From NCBI RefSeq assembly GCF_017305915.1, contig NZ_JAFKJN010000029.1, forward strand, positions 1-64,000: 64,000 nt of DNA, read 5' to 3'. A program made the translations under genes and the position numbers. The first letter of the stretch is position 1. Every line of letters starts with the position of its first letter. The notes beneath the pieces were generated by a model, which saw only the letters and a list, made by a program, of their open reading frames with translations, did no database searches and was not told the DNA's origin. Origin of the DNA: Reyranella sp. (GTDB lineage: Bacteria; Pseudomonadota; Alphaproteobacteria; Reyranellales; Reyranellaceae). Shown here one piece after another: positions 19,101-25,923 of the stretch.

Positions 19101-19753
19101 CCTTCAGCCCGGCGCTCGGCATCTACGGCATGCAGATGTTCACCATCCGCCGCGAGCAGGGGCGCCTGAAAGAGGTGGCGCCGCTGGTCAAGCGGTTCGT
19201 CAGCGAGCATCCGGAAGAGTCGCTGTGGCGGCCGGGCTTCATCCTGATCGCGCTCGATCTCGGCTTCCAGACCGAGGCGCGCCGCCAGTTCGAGACCCTG
19301 GCGGAGAGCGACTTCGCCCTGCCGGTCGACGCTAAGCGGCCGATCACGCTCTCTTACGTCGCCGAGGCCTGCGCCGAGCTCGGCGACGCGCAGCGCGCCG
19401 AGAAGCTCTACGAGCTGCTGTGGCCGCACCGCGATACGGCGATCCTGGCGCCGCCGACGACGGTGTGCGTCGGCGCGGCGGCGCACTATCTCGGCCAGCT
19501 GGCCGGGACGATGGGCGAGTGGGAGAAGGCCGAGGCGCATTTCGAGGCCGCCCAGCTCATGAACGAGCAGATGAAGGCCTGGCCGCGCCTGGCGAACACA
19601 CGACTGGGCTACGCCCGCATGCTATTGGCACGTGGGCGGAACGAAGATAGGCTCCGCGCCACCGAGCTGCGAAGCATGGCGGTCGCGGCGGCGGAGCGGA
19701 TGGGGATGAAAAGCCTGCTCCAGCGCAATGCGCAGCTGGACCCGGGGCGCTGA
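16118..19753 (+). CDS. SAM-domain / class III nucleotide cyclase / AAA ATPase / TPR-like signalling protein
   Basis: A 1211-residue soluble signalling protein. Residues ~18-76 form a SAM domain. Residues ~98-275 are a class III adenylate/guanylate cyclase domain with both metal aspartates visible (D109 in MFVDLVGST, D153 in MGDGVLVYFG) and GIHTGLVVVGDVG. An ATPase domain follows, with Walker A LLVGEAGIGKSRL (~325-338) and IEDAHWIDPSTLELL as the Walker B region, as in STAND/MalT-type ATPases. The C-terminal ~500 residues are helical, TPR-like repeats. Proteins of this layout are common in Rhizobiales and relatives, but ligands are unknown. A second ATG at 16157 is an alternative start. Confidence 0.9.
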   Translation: MDMPDDIVPWSGAMEPGIPSDLKTWLSGIGLGSHADRFAEHAVDWDVLFELTEADLRELGLSLGDRKRLVRALAVLRQGQAEPAPLPRRDATAPNLAAERRQITVMFVDLVGSTPMSEKLDPEDMRDVLRVFHANCAAAIEAEDGHIARTMGDGVLVYFGYPRAHEDDAARAVRSALAIVDGLRKTNEGLAAQHGVSLQARVGIHTGLVVVGDVGAGSGRDKEAIVGETPNVAARIQAAAQPDTVVISAATRRLIESQFAFDDAGYRSLKGVSTPVRLWRVTGPAESVDRFDARVLRGLTPLVGRAAELEMLRQRWSQARDSEMRCVLLVGEAGIGKSRLIRTFRDALREEPHQSITWYCSASYRNSPFFPAILWLSRALSIDAQEESSFDRLLVALGSLGVRLPGATETLSSLLGLANAETADTSEISGLVFKRKVLDALAATIEAMAERQPLFMAIEDAHWIDPSTLELLRELQERLPTSRLMMLITARPEFKPEWRYPQFVQVNLDRLSRRERQAMVGQITGGKALPDFVIDTIVARTDGVPLFVEELTKTVLEGNSWRDAGTHYELDGPFQGVAIPDSLQGSLLARLDRLDPMAKEIAQIGAAIGREFDRDLVRMVARCEEEVLEDGLEQLVDAEIVQPVRLPVMSGISYAFRHALIQDAAYQSLLLARRRQYHAQIAEVLTAEYAEMIAGQPEIVAQHLTAADQIDQAISAWHGAGESAIRRGAYAEAHSHLDRGLELIKRLPGDERARSKRALPILLVRGRVEVKKTMIKSAATYREVADIARRNDQASELAAAAIGLAEAEQLATMSPTRESITLVEEALAANADASPALRCRLTSALGRALILNGVFERAAAVTRQARQMAEVLGDQRSLRDVMASEILMLPPPLASEFEERRRHIRQFCRLSEAEGDMLDAMYAVVVGCSRSLEMGDLEAFAESIPRIEEMAKITNAESDRWMLLCLQAMGATLHGNYTLAERRASEAAAVISEAAFSPALGIYGMQMFTIRREQGRLKEVAPLVKRFVSEHPEESLWRPGFILIALDLGFQTEARRQFETLAESDFALPVDAKRPITLSYVAEACAELGDAQRAEKLYELLWPHRDTAILAPPTTVCVGAAAHYLGQLAGTMGEWEKAEAHFEAAQLMNEQMKAWPRLANTRLGYARMLLARGRNEDRLRATELRSMAVAAAERMGMKSLLQRNAQLDPGR

Positions 19754-19767
19754 GGACGGAGGAGGCC

Positions 19768-20028
19768 ATGCCGCGATACCTGATCGAACGCCGGTTCGCC
19801 GAGAAGGTCGAGCTCGACAAGAACGGGGCCGCCAGCATCACGCGCATCAACGACGAGGAGGGCGTGAAGTGGCTCTTCTCGTTCCTGAGCGCCGACAAGA
19901 TGCGGACCTACTGCCTGTACGAGGCGCCGAGCGTCGAGGCGATCCGCATCGCCGCCAAGCGCAACAGCCTGCCGGCCGATGTCATCATCGAGATCGACAG
20001 CGAGATAAGGCCCGAGATGTTCGCCTGA
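19768..20028 (+). CDS. DUF4242 (SCO4226-like nickel-binding fold) small protein
   Basis: An 86-residue protein of the DUF4242 family, a small ferredoxin-like alpha/beta fold that includes the nickel-binding SCO4226. Typical features are the MPRYLIERRF start, VKWLFSFLSADKMRTYCLYEAPS and a C-terminal LPADVIIEIDSEI strand. A strong ribosome site (GGAGGAGG) precedes the ATG. It follows the cyclase stop by 14 bases and precedes the Crp/Fnr gene by 17, so the three may be co-transcribed. Function in this genome is unknown. Confidence 0.85.
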   Translation: MPRYLIERRFAEKVELDKNGAASITRINDEEGVKWLFSFLSADKMRTYCLYEAPSVEAIRIAAKRNSLPADVIIEIDSEIRPEMFA

Positions 20029-20045
20029 GGGGCGAACCGGATGGC

Positions 20046-20732
20046 ATGACCCCGGAGGAGATGTTCCGTCGCCATCCGTTGTTCGGCACCCTCACCGATA
20101 ACGAGCGGGCGGCCCTCCTCAAGCATCTGCGCCTGCGCTCCGCTGCGGCGGGCACGGTGATCTTCAACGAAGGCGACGAGGCCGACGGCCTTTACGGCGT
20201 CATGAGCGGCCGCATCGTCGTCACCGTGGAATCGCCGGAGGGCAAGCCGCTGATCCTGAACAGCTTCGGGCCCGGCACCTTCTTCGGCGAGATCGCCTTC
20301 TTCGACGGCCAGGGCCGCAGCGCCGCAGCGGTGGCGCGCGAGGCCTCGCGGCTGGTCTTCCTCGGCCGCAGTGTCTTCCTGCCGTTTCTCAAGGAGCGGC
20401 CGGCGGCGGCGCTGCGCATGATCGCCTTCCTGTGCGAGCGGGTGCGGCGCACCACGCAACTGGTACAGGACTCGGCCTTCCTCGACGTGCCGGCGCGGCT
20501 CGCCAAGCAGGTCGCCGCGCTCGCCCAGGACTACGCGCCGGCCGACGGCCGGACCGGCGCGGTCACCATTCCGCTGTCGCAGCATGAGCTCGCCCACATG
20601 CTGGGCGTGTCCCGCGAAGTCGTGAGCCGGCAGCTCGCGTTGTGGCGCGAGGCTGGCGCGGTCGAGATCGGACGCGGCCGGCTGGTGGTCCACGACGTGA
20701 CCTTTTTCGACCGCATCGTGGCGGGGGGCTGA
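20046..20732 (+). CDS. Crp/Fnr family transcriptional regulator
   Basis: A 228-residue regulator. Residues ~10-125 are the cyclic-nucleotide-binding (cupin) domain (GTVIFNEGDEADGLYGVMSG, PGTFFGEIAFFDGQGRSA), followed by the dimer helix and a winged HTH with LSQHELAHMLGVSREVVSRQ as the recognition region. There is no N-terminal cysteine cluster, so it is not an oxygen-sensing FNR. FGEIAFFDGQGRSAA resembles the cAMP-phosphate pocket, though the CRP arginine-serine pair appears as GRSA. It sits directly downstream of a cyclase gene, which makes a cAMP-signalling pair plausible but unproven. Confidence 0.9.
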   Translation: MTPEEMFRRHPLFGTLTDNERAALLKHLRLRSAAAGTVIFNEGDEADGLYGVMSGRIVVTVESPEGKPLILNSFGPGTFFGEIAFFDGQGRSAAAVAREASRLVFLGRSVFLPFLKERPAAALRMIAFLCERVRRTTQLVQDSAFLDVPARLAKQVAALAQDYAPADGRTGAVTIPLSQHELAHMLGVSREVVSRQLALWREAGAVEIGRGRLVVHDVTFFDRIVAGG

Positions 20733-20778
20733 GAATCTGGCATACCCTCTGCTTGTGTGGCGTGAGGGGAGGTGGCCG

Positions 20779-21618
20779 ATGCCCGTTCGGATGTCCGTGC
20801 TCTCGTTGTTCGCAGCGGCGTTCGTGCTGGTCGCGGGCCCGGCGCTGGCGCGCTGCTCCAAGAACCTGGTCGAGCGGCTCGGGCCGGGAACGCAGGTCGC
20901 CTCGCTCGACGGGCTGCAGTTCGCCAGGGGCGGCAGCGAGGATTCACCCAACCGCGCGCTGATCACCTTCGTCGGCCATGCCAGCTACCAGATCGACACG
21001 CCGCAGGGCGTGCGGGCGATCACCGACTACAACGGCGTCAACGGCTTCGGGCGTCATCCCGACATTGTGACGATGAACAACGCCCATTCGACGCACTTCA
21101 CCGACCAGCCGGAGGACGGCATCTCCTACGTCCTGCAGGGCTGGCCCAAGGACGGCGAGAGCGAGGCCAAGCATGACGTCCGCTACAAGGACGTGCGGGT
21201 GTGGAACGTGCCGACCAACGCGCGCGACTGGGGGACCGGTGCCGCGCGCATCAACGGCAACTCGATCTTCGTCTTCGCGGTCGGCGATCTCTGCATCGCC
21301 CATCTCGGCCATCTGCACCATCGCCTGACCAAGGAGCATCTCGACGAGCTCGGCCGCATCGACGTGCTGATGGTGCCGATCGACGGCTCCTTCACCATGG
21401 GCGTGCCGTACATGGCCGACGTCATCAAGTCGATCGATCCCAGGATCGTCCTGCCGATGCACTACTGGGGCAAGCACCAGCTCGACCGCTTCCTGGGGCT
21501 GGTGGCGCCGCTCGAGCCCGACTTCGTCCTGCCCGACAAGCGCAGCATCGAGGTGGTGAAGGAAGAGCTGCCCCAGAAGCTCACGGCGATCGCCGTCGCC
21601 GGCCAAGGTGGCGACTGA
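20779..21618 (+). CDS. Exported MBL-fold (UlaG-like) metal-dependent hydrolase
   Basis: About 279 residues. The N-terminus is a signal peptide (hydrophobic LSLFAAAFVLVAGPALARC), so the protein is probably periplasmic, and a cysteine follows the ALAR cleavage site. The MBL-fold part has FVGHASYQIDT, an NNAHSTHFTD segment (compare the HxHxDH metal site of UlaG/RomA relatives, here diverged), GDLCIAHLGHLHH and LPMHYWGKHQ, giving enough histidines for a metal centre. ATG 20779 has GGGGAGG eight bases upstream and is preferred over GTG 20755. Substrate unknown. Confidence 0.85.
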   Translation: MPVRMSVLSLFAAAFVLVAGPALARCSKNLVERLGPGTQVASLDGLQFARGGSEDSPNRALITFVGHASYQIDTPQGVRAITDYNGVNGFGRHPDIVTMNNAHSTHFTDQPEDGISYVLQGWPKDGESEAKHDVRYKDVRVWNVPTNARDWGTGAARINGNSIFVFAVGDLCIAHLGHLHHRLTKEHLDELGRIDVLMVPIDGSFTMGVPYMADVIKSIDPRIVLPMHYWGKHQLDRFLGLVAPLEPDFVLPDKRSIEVVKEELPQKLTAIAVAGQGGD

Positions 21619-21620
21619 TC

Positions 21621-21676
21621 ATTGGACCGTGGGCTTCCAGCCCGCTCATGAGCGCGCAGGATGCGCGCGGTCCAAT
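21621..21676. repeat. 56-bp cloverleaf-like palindromic repeat
   Basis: Terminal arms ATTGGACCG (21621-21629) and CGGTCCAAT (21668-21676) enclose three internal dyads: GGGCT/AGCCC (21631-21643), GCTCATGAGC (21644-21653) and GCGCGC/GCGCGC (21652-21668). It lies exactly between two convergent stop codons and may terminate both transcripts. It is probably a dispersed element. Confidence 0.8.
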
Positions 21677-21680
21677 GACC

Positions 21681-22427
21681 CTAGAGCTCGCTCGCCACGA
21701 ACTGGCTGAACTCGGCGGTCCGGGGGCGCGCGAACAGCTCGGCGGTGGGGCCGATCTCCCAGACCTTGCCCTTGTGCATGAACACCACCAGGTCGGCGAC
21801 GCGGCGGGCGAAGCCCATCTCGTGGGTGACGGTGATCATGGTCATGCCGCGCTTGGCGAGATCCTCCATCACCGCCAGCACCTCGGCGGTGAGCTCGGGA
21901 TCGAGCGCCGAGGTCACCTCGTCGAACAGCATGACCTGCGGCTGCAGCGCCAGCGAACGGGCGATCGCGACGCGCTGCTGCTGGCCGCCGGAAAGCTGCT
22001 CGGGATAAGCGGTGCGCTTGTCGGTCAGGCCGACCATGGCCAGCACCTCCGCCGCCTTGGCGTTGGCCTCGTCGCGCGACTGCTTCTTCACCAGGGTCAT
22101 CGCCAGCGTGATGTTCCGCTCGACCGTGAGATGCGGGAAGAGGTTGTAGCTTTGGAACACCATGCCGACGTCGCGGCGCAGCTGGGCACGGGCGGCGCTG
22201 CCGGGCCGGCCGACATCGTGGCCGCAGACGCTGATCGAGCCCGCCTGCACGGTCTCAAGGCCGGCAATGCAGCGCAGCAAGGTGCTTTTCCCTGAGCCGC
22301 TGCGACCGACGATGGCGGCGACCTGGCCGCGCGCCACGTCGAAACCGACGCCGTCCAGCACGCGCAGCGGGCCGAATTCCTTGACGACCTTCTCGATCTG
22401 GACGATCGGCGGCTCAGCGGCCAGCAT
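21681..22427 (-). CDS. Polar amino acid-type ABC transporter ATP-binding protein
   Basis: A 248-residue ATPase of the GlnQ/HisP group that powers the importer encoded upstream. Walker A is GRSGSGKSTLL, the signature is LSGGQQQR, and Walker B plus glutamate is VMLFDEVTSALD, with the H-loop histidine in VTHEMGFARR. It is the last gene of a leftward operon (gntR-rpiB-two binding proteins-two permeases-ATPase) and overlaps the preceding permease gene by 14 bases. Substrate class is inferred from the permease and binding-protein families. Confidence 0.93.
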   Translation of the reverse strand: MLAAEPPIVQIEKVVKEFGPLRVLDGVGFDVARGQVAAIVGRSGSGKSTLLRCIAGLETVQAGSISVCGHDVGRPGSAARAQLRRDVGMVFQSYNLFPHLTVERNITLAMTLVKKQSRDEANAKAAEVLAMVGLTDKRTAYPEQLSGGQQQRVAIARSLALQPQVMLFDEVTSALDPELTAEVLAVMEDLAKRGMTMITVTHEMGFARRVADLVVFMHKGKVWEIGPTAELFARPRTAEFSQFVASEL

Positions 22428-23061
22428 GGGTTTTCCTTTCCAGGGCGCGTGCCGCCAGCGACAGCGGGTAGCACATCGCGAAATAGATTGCGGCGACCAC
22501 GGTGAAGATCACGAACGGCTCGAAGGTCGAGTTGTTGACGATCTGGCCGGCGCGCGCGAGCTCGACGAAGCCGATCACCGAGGCCAGCGAGGTGTTCTTC
22601 ACGATCTGCACCATGAAGCCGACGGTCGGCGGGATGGCGAGCTTCACCGCCTGAGGCAGCACCACGTAGGCATATTGCTGGAAGCGGTTGAGGCCGAGGC
22701 AATCCGAAGCCTCCCACTGGGTACGCGGCACCGCCTCGATGCAGCCGCGCCAGATCTCGCCGAGGAAGGCCGCAGCATAGAGCGTCAGCGACAGGCCGGC
22801 GGCGACGATCGGCACCAGCTTGTAGCCCATGATGCCGAGGCCGAAATACGACAGGAACAGGATAATCAGCAGCGGCGTGCCCTGGATGAGCTGGATGTAG
22901 CCGCTGGCGAGGGCGCGCACCGCCGCGACCTTCGATACCCGCATCAGTGCCACGATCAGCCCGACCACCGAGCCGCCGACGAAGGCGATCAGCGACAGCA
23001 GCAAGGTCCAGGTCGCGGCCTGCAGCAGGTAAACGAAGTGGTTGGCGTTGAGCTGGATCAC
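22414..23061 (-). CDS. Polar amino acid-type ABC transporter permease (second)
   Basis: A 215-residue inner-membrane permease of the HisM/GlnP family with about five membrane segments. YIQLIQGTPLLIILFLSYFG and EIWRGCIEAVPRTQWEA (the EAA coupling loop with the usual conserved G, here ASDCLGL) define the family. GTG 23061 is the start; it overlaps the previous stop as GTGA. The frame is open further upstream, but that part is antisense-like sequence over the first permease. It pairs with the upstream permease to form a heterodimer. Confidence 0.92.
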   Translation of the reverse strand: MIQLNANHFVYLLQAATWTLLLSLIAFVGGSVVGLIVALMRVSKVAAVRALASGYIQLIQGTPLLIILFLSYFGLGIMGYKLVPIVAAGLSLTLYAAAFLGEIWRGCIEAVPRTQWEASDCLGLNRFQQYAYVVLPQAVKLAIPPTVGFMVQIVKNTSLASVIGFVELARAGQIVNNSTFEPFVIFTVVAAIYFAMCYPLSLAARALERKTHAGR

Positions 23062-23741
23062 AGCGCGGTCCCCAGCTTGCGCTTGCGCGCGAACAGCACC
23101 AGCCCGATCAGCCAGAAGCCGAGGCGGTAGAGGAACGACAGCGCGAGATAGACCATCGCGACGATGATGTAGACCTCGAAGCTGCGGTAGGTGTCGGACT
23201 GCACCAGGTTGGCGGTGGCGGTGAGCTCCTCGGCCGAGATCTGCGAGGTGATCGAGGAGGCGAGCATCAGCAGCACGAATTGGCTCGACAGCGCGGGATA
23301 GACCCGCTCCATCGCCGGCAGCAGCACGACGTGCAGGATGGTCTGCAGCCGGGTGAGGCCCAGGCAATCGGCAGCCTCGAGCTGGGTGCGCTGGATCGAC
23401 TGGATGCCGGCGCGCATGATCTCCGTCGTGTAGGCGCCCATGTTCACGACCAGGGCGATCACGGCGGAGACTTCAGCGGAGAGCTTGAGGCCCAGGCTGG
23501 ACAGCCCGAAATAGACGATGAAGATCTGGACCAGCAGCGGCGTGTTGCGGATCAGCTCGACATAGACGCCGACCGGCGCCTTCATCCACCGCGTGCCGTA
23601 GACGCGGATCAGGGCGCAGACCGTGCCGACCAGCAGGCCGAGCGCGATCGACACGACGGTAAGCTGGACCGTGAGCCACGCGCCGGCCACGAAGTCCGGC
23701 CATCTCTCCGCCAGGAACGAGAAGTCGAACTTGTAGCTCAT
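23058..23741 (-). CDS. Polar amino acid-type ABC transporter permease (first)
   Basis: A 227-residue inner-membrane permease of the HisM/GlnP family. VELIRNTPLLVQIFIVYFG and EIMRAGIQSIQRTQLEAADCLGL are the diagnostic segments; five hydrophobic helices are visible. It is separated from the upstream binding-protein gene by about 120 bases carrying a 74-base palindrome, unlike the tight spacing elsewhere in the operon, which suggests that its expression is lowered relative to the binding proteins. Confidence 0.92.
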   Translation of the reverse strand: MSYKFDFSFLAERWPDFVAGAWLTVQLTVVSIALGLLVGTVCALIRVYGTRWMKAPVGVYVELIRNTPLLVQIFIVYFGLSSLGLKLSAEVSAVIALVVNMGAYTTEIMRAGIQSIQRTQLEAADCLGLTRLQTILHVVLLPAMERVYPALSSQFVLLMLASSITSQISAEELTATANLVQSDTYRSFEVYIIVAMVYLALSFLYRLGFWLIGLVLFARKRKLGTAL

Positions 23742-23765
23742 GCTGGGAGCGCGTCCGGCACCACC

Positions 23766-23839
23766 GGTGTCATCCCGAGGCCGCAGGCCGAGGGATCTAT
23801 GCGGGTCGTCATAGATCCCTCGCTACGCTCGGGATGACA
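23766..23839. repeat. 74-bp interrupted palindrome between binding-protein and permease genes
   Basis: Outer arms of 13 bases (GTGTCATCCCGAG 23766-23778 and its complement 23827-23839) and inner arms of 12 bases (GAGGGATCTATG 23789-23800 and complement 23809-23820) flank an eight-base loop. In the mRNA this forms a long stable hairpin just 3' of the binding-protein gene. Confidence 0.88.
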
Positions 23840-23863
23840 CGGTGCGTGGACCATCGAGCTTAC

Positions 23864-24652
23864 CTAGCCGCCGATCTTCAGCAGCTCGTCGACCGGGATG
23901 TCGACGCCGTGCCACTTCTGGTAGATGGCGCCGAGCTTGCCGTTCTGCAGGTTGGTCTTCACCCAGTCGTTGACCCACGCCTTGAGCTTGGGCTCGTCCT
24001 TGCGCAGACCGATCGCGAGGTAGTTGGTCTGCATCGTGATCCGCGACTCGGCGGTGCGCGCCGGGTTCTTCTTGCTGATCGCCGGCAGCAGCGAGCGCGC
24101 CGTCGCCAGGATGTCGACCTGACCCGAGGCGAAGGCCAGCGCCATGGTGGCGTCGTCCTCGTAGCGCACGAGCTGCGCGCCCTTGGCCTCGCGGGTGAGG
24201 TCGGTGTCCTGGGTGGTGCCGCGCACGACCGCGACCTTCTTGCCGGCGAGATCGGCGTAGCTCGAGATCGCCACGCCTTTCAGGGCGCCCACGACCGATG
24301 GATGGTCGGCGTAGGGGATCGAGAAGTCGATCACCTTGGCGCGGTCGGGCGTGATCGACAGCGTCGAGACGACCAGGTCGGCCTTGTTGGTCTGCAGGCT
24401 CGGGATGCGCGTCGGACCGGTGGTGGTCACGATCTCGAGCTGCACGCCCAGATCCTTGGCCAGGAGCTGGGCGGTGTCGACGTCGGAGCCCGACGGCTGC
24501 ATCTTGTCGTCGGTCATGCCGAAGGGCGGGATCGCCGTATCGATGGCAATCCGTATCTTGCCGGCCTTCTTGATGTCGTCGAGCGTGTCGGCATGGGCCG
24601 CCGCGCCGAGCGACATCAGGGCGATCAGGACGCTTGCGAGCAGGGTCTTCAT
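23864..24652 (-). CDS. ABC transporter substrate-binding protein, family 3 (second copy)
   Basis: A 262-residue periplasmic solute-binding protein with a signal peptide (MKTLLASVLIALMSLGAAAHA). It has the family-3 pattern KIRIAIDTAIPPFGMTD, LEIVTTTGPTRIPSLQTNKAD, and DVVVSTLSITPDRAKVIDFS in diverged form. It is a clear paralogue of the gene directly upstream (identical DTLDDIKKAGKIRIAID block), eight bases away. It would deliver ligand to the permease pair downstream. Ligand unknown; amino acids or related acids are the usual substrates. Confidence 0.92.
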   Translation of the reverse strand: MKTLLASVLIALMSLGAAAHADTLDDIKKAGKIRIAIDTAIPPFGMTDDKMQPSGSDVDTAQLLAKDLGVQLEIVTTTGPTRIPSLQTNKADLVVSTLSITPDRAKVIDFSIPYADHPSVVGALKGVAISSYADLAGKKVAVVRGTTQDTDLTREAKGAQLVRYEDDATMALAFASGQVDILATARSLLPAISKKNPARTAESRITMQTNYLAIGLRKDEPKLKAWVNDWVKTNLQNGKLGAIYQKWHGVDIPVDELLKIGG

Positions 24653-24660
24653 GGCTGCTC

Positions 24661-25452
24661 CTACTGCTGCTTGGTGATGAGCTCGGGGAGGTCGCTGCCG
24701 AAGTACTTCTGGTTCAGCGCGTTCAGCTTGCCGTTCTTGATGTTGGCCAGCACCCACTTGTTGACCTCTTCGAGGAGCCGCGTCTCGTCCTTCTTGACGC
24801 CGACGCAGAGCTTGAAGTTGTCGAGGATGAACTTGACCTCGACCTGGCGGGCCGGGTTCTTCTTGTCGAGCTGCGGCACGATCATCTCGGCGGTCGAGAA
24901 GATGTCGACCTGGCCGCTGAGGAAGGCCTGACCCTCGGTGGCGTCGTCCTCGTAGCGCGTCAGCTTCATGCCCTTGGGGCCTTCCTTGGTGAGCTGGGTG
25001 TCGTGCGTGGTGCCGCGCACCGTGCCGACGGTCTTGCCGTCGAGATCGGCGAGCTTCTTGACGTTCACCGACTTCGGCGCGGCGATCACCGTGCGCAGCA
25101 CGGCGTAGCCCTGCGAGAAGTCGATCACCTTGGCGCGCTCGGCGGTGTAGGACAGGCTCGATATCACCAGGTCGGCCTTGCCGGTCTGCAGGCTCGGGAT
25201 GCGCGAGGCGCCGGTGGTCGGCACGTGCTCGAACTGCAGGCCCCAGTCCTTGGCCAGCATCTCGGCCGCCTCGACGTCGAGGCCGGTCGGCTTCATCTGC
25301 GCGTCGGTCATGCCGTAGGGCGGCACGCCGAGGTCGATGGCGATGCGGATCTTGCCGGCCTTCTTGATGTCGTCGAGCGTATCAGCCCGCGCGACGTGGC
25401 TTGCGCCGACCATCGCTGCGACGGCGAGCGCCGCCATCATGAGTTTCTTCAT
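24661..25452 (-). CDS. ABC transporter substrate-binding protein, family 3 (first copy)
   Basis: A 263-residue periplasmic binding protein with a signal peptide (MKKLMMAALAVAAMVGASHVARA). It shares DTLDDIKKAGKIRIAID, IPSLQTGKADLVIS, RAKVIDFSQGYA and GTVRGTTHDTQLT with the next gene, so a tandem duplication is evident, but pocket segments differ (GVPPYGMTDAQMKPTG against AIPPFGMTDDKMQPSG). An excellent ribosome site (GGAGGAGG) precedes the ATG. It follows rpiB by 24 bases in the same operon. Confidence 0.92.
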   Translation of the reverse strand: MKKLMMAALAVAAMVGASHVARADTLDDIKKAGKIRIAIDLGVPPYGMTDAQMKPTGLDVEAAEMLAKDWGLQFEHVPTTGASRIPSLQTGKADLVISSLSYTAERAKVIDFSQGYAVLRTVIAAPKSVNVKKLADLDGKTVGTVRGTTHDTQLTKEGPKGMKLTRYEDDATEGQAFLSGQVDIFSTAEMIVPQLDKKNPARQVEVKFILDNFKLCVGVKKDETRLLEEVNKWVLANIKNGKLNALNQKYFGSDLPELITKQQ

Positions 25453-25476
25453 CGTTTCCTCCTCCTTGAGAACTCT

Positions 25477-25923
25477 CTATCGGCCCGCATCCATGTCGGC
25501 GAGCTTGGCGACCCGGCGGCGGAACTCCTCCGCCGTCGAGAACTTGGCGTCGAGGTAGGCGGCGATCAGGTCCTTGGCGAGCCAGGGACCGACGATCTGC
25601 GCGCCGATGCACAGGACGTTGACGTCGTCGTGCTCGACGCACTGGTGCGCCGAATGCACGTCGTGCCCGACCGCGGCACGGATACCTTTCATCTTGTTGG
25701 CGCCGATCGAGGCGCCGACGCCGGTGCCGCAGATCATCAGGCCGCGCTCGGCCTTGCCCGAGGTGATGGCCGCGGCGACCTGGCGGGCGACGTCGGGAAA
25801 GTCGACCGGCGCGGGATCGTGGGAGCCGACGTCGAGCACCTCGTGGCCCTTCTCCTTCAGGAAGGCGAGGATCTCGGCTTTCATCGGAAAGCCGGCATGG
25901 TCGGAGCCGACGACGAGCTTCAT
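25477..25923 (-). CDS. RpiB/LacA/LacB-family sugar-phosphate isomerase
   Basis: A 148-residue isomerase of the RpiB family. Family residues are visible: VGSDHAGFPMK (D8/H9 area), DFPDVARQVA, and MICGTGVGASIGANK with the catalytic cysteine C65. Ribose-5-phosphate isomerase B is the default activity (ribose-5-P to ribulose-5-P), but relatives act on allose, erythrulose or galactose phosphates. Its position between a GntR repressor and an importer suggests a role in use of the imported compound. Its ATG overlaps the gntR stop (ATGA). Confidence 0.88.
   Translation of the reverse strand: MKLVVGSDHAGFPMKAEILAFLKEKGHEVLDVGSHDPAPVDFPDVARQVAAAITSGKAERGLMICGTGVGASIGANKMKGIRAAVGHDVHSAHQCVEHDDVNVLCIGAQIVGPWLAKDLIAAYLDAKFSTAEEFRRRVAKLADMDAGR

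Noticed and set aside
15395..19540. Very long open frame on the minus strand antisense to the cyclase-ATPase gene
   Set aside because: It is a codon-bias shadow: GC-rich third positions remove stop codons from the antisense frame. The predicted chain is a low-complexity mix of R, A, L, D, Q and H with no domain, while the plus strand encodes clear motifs.
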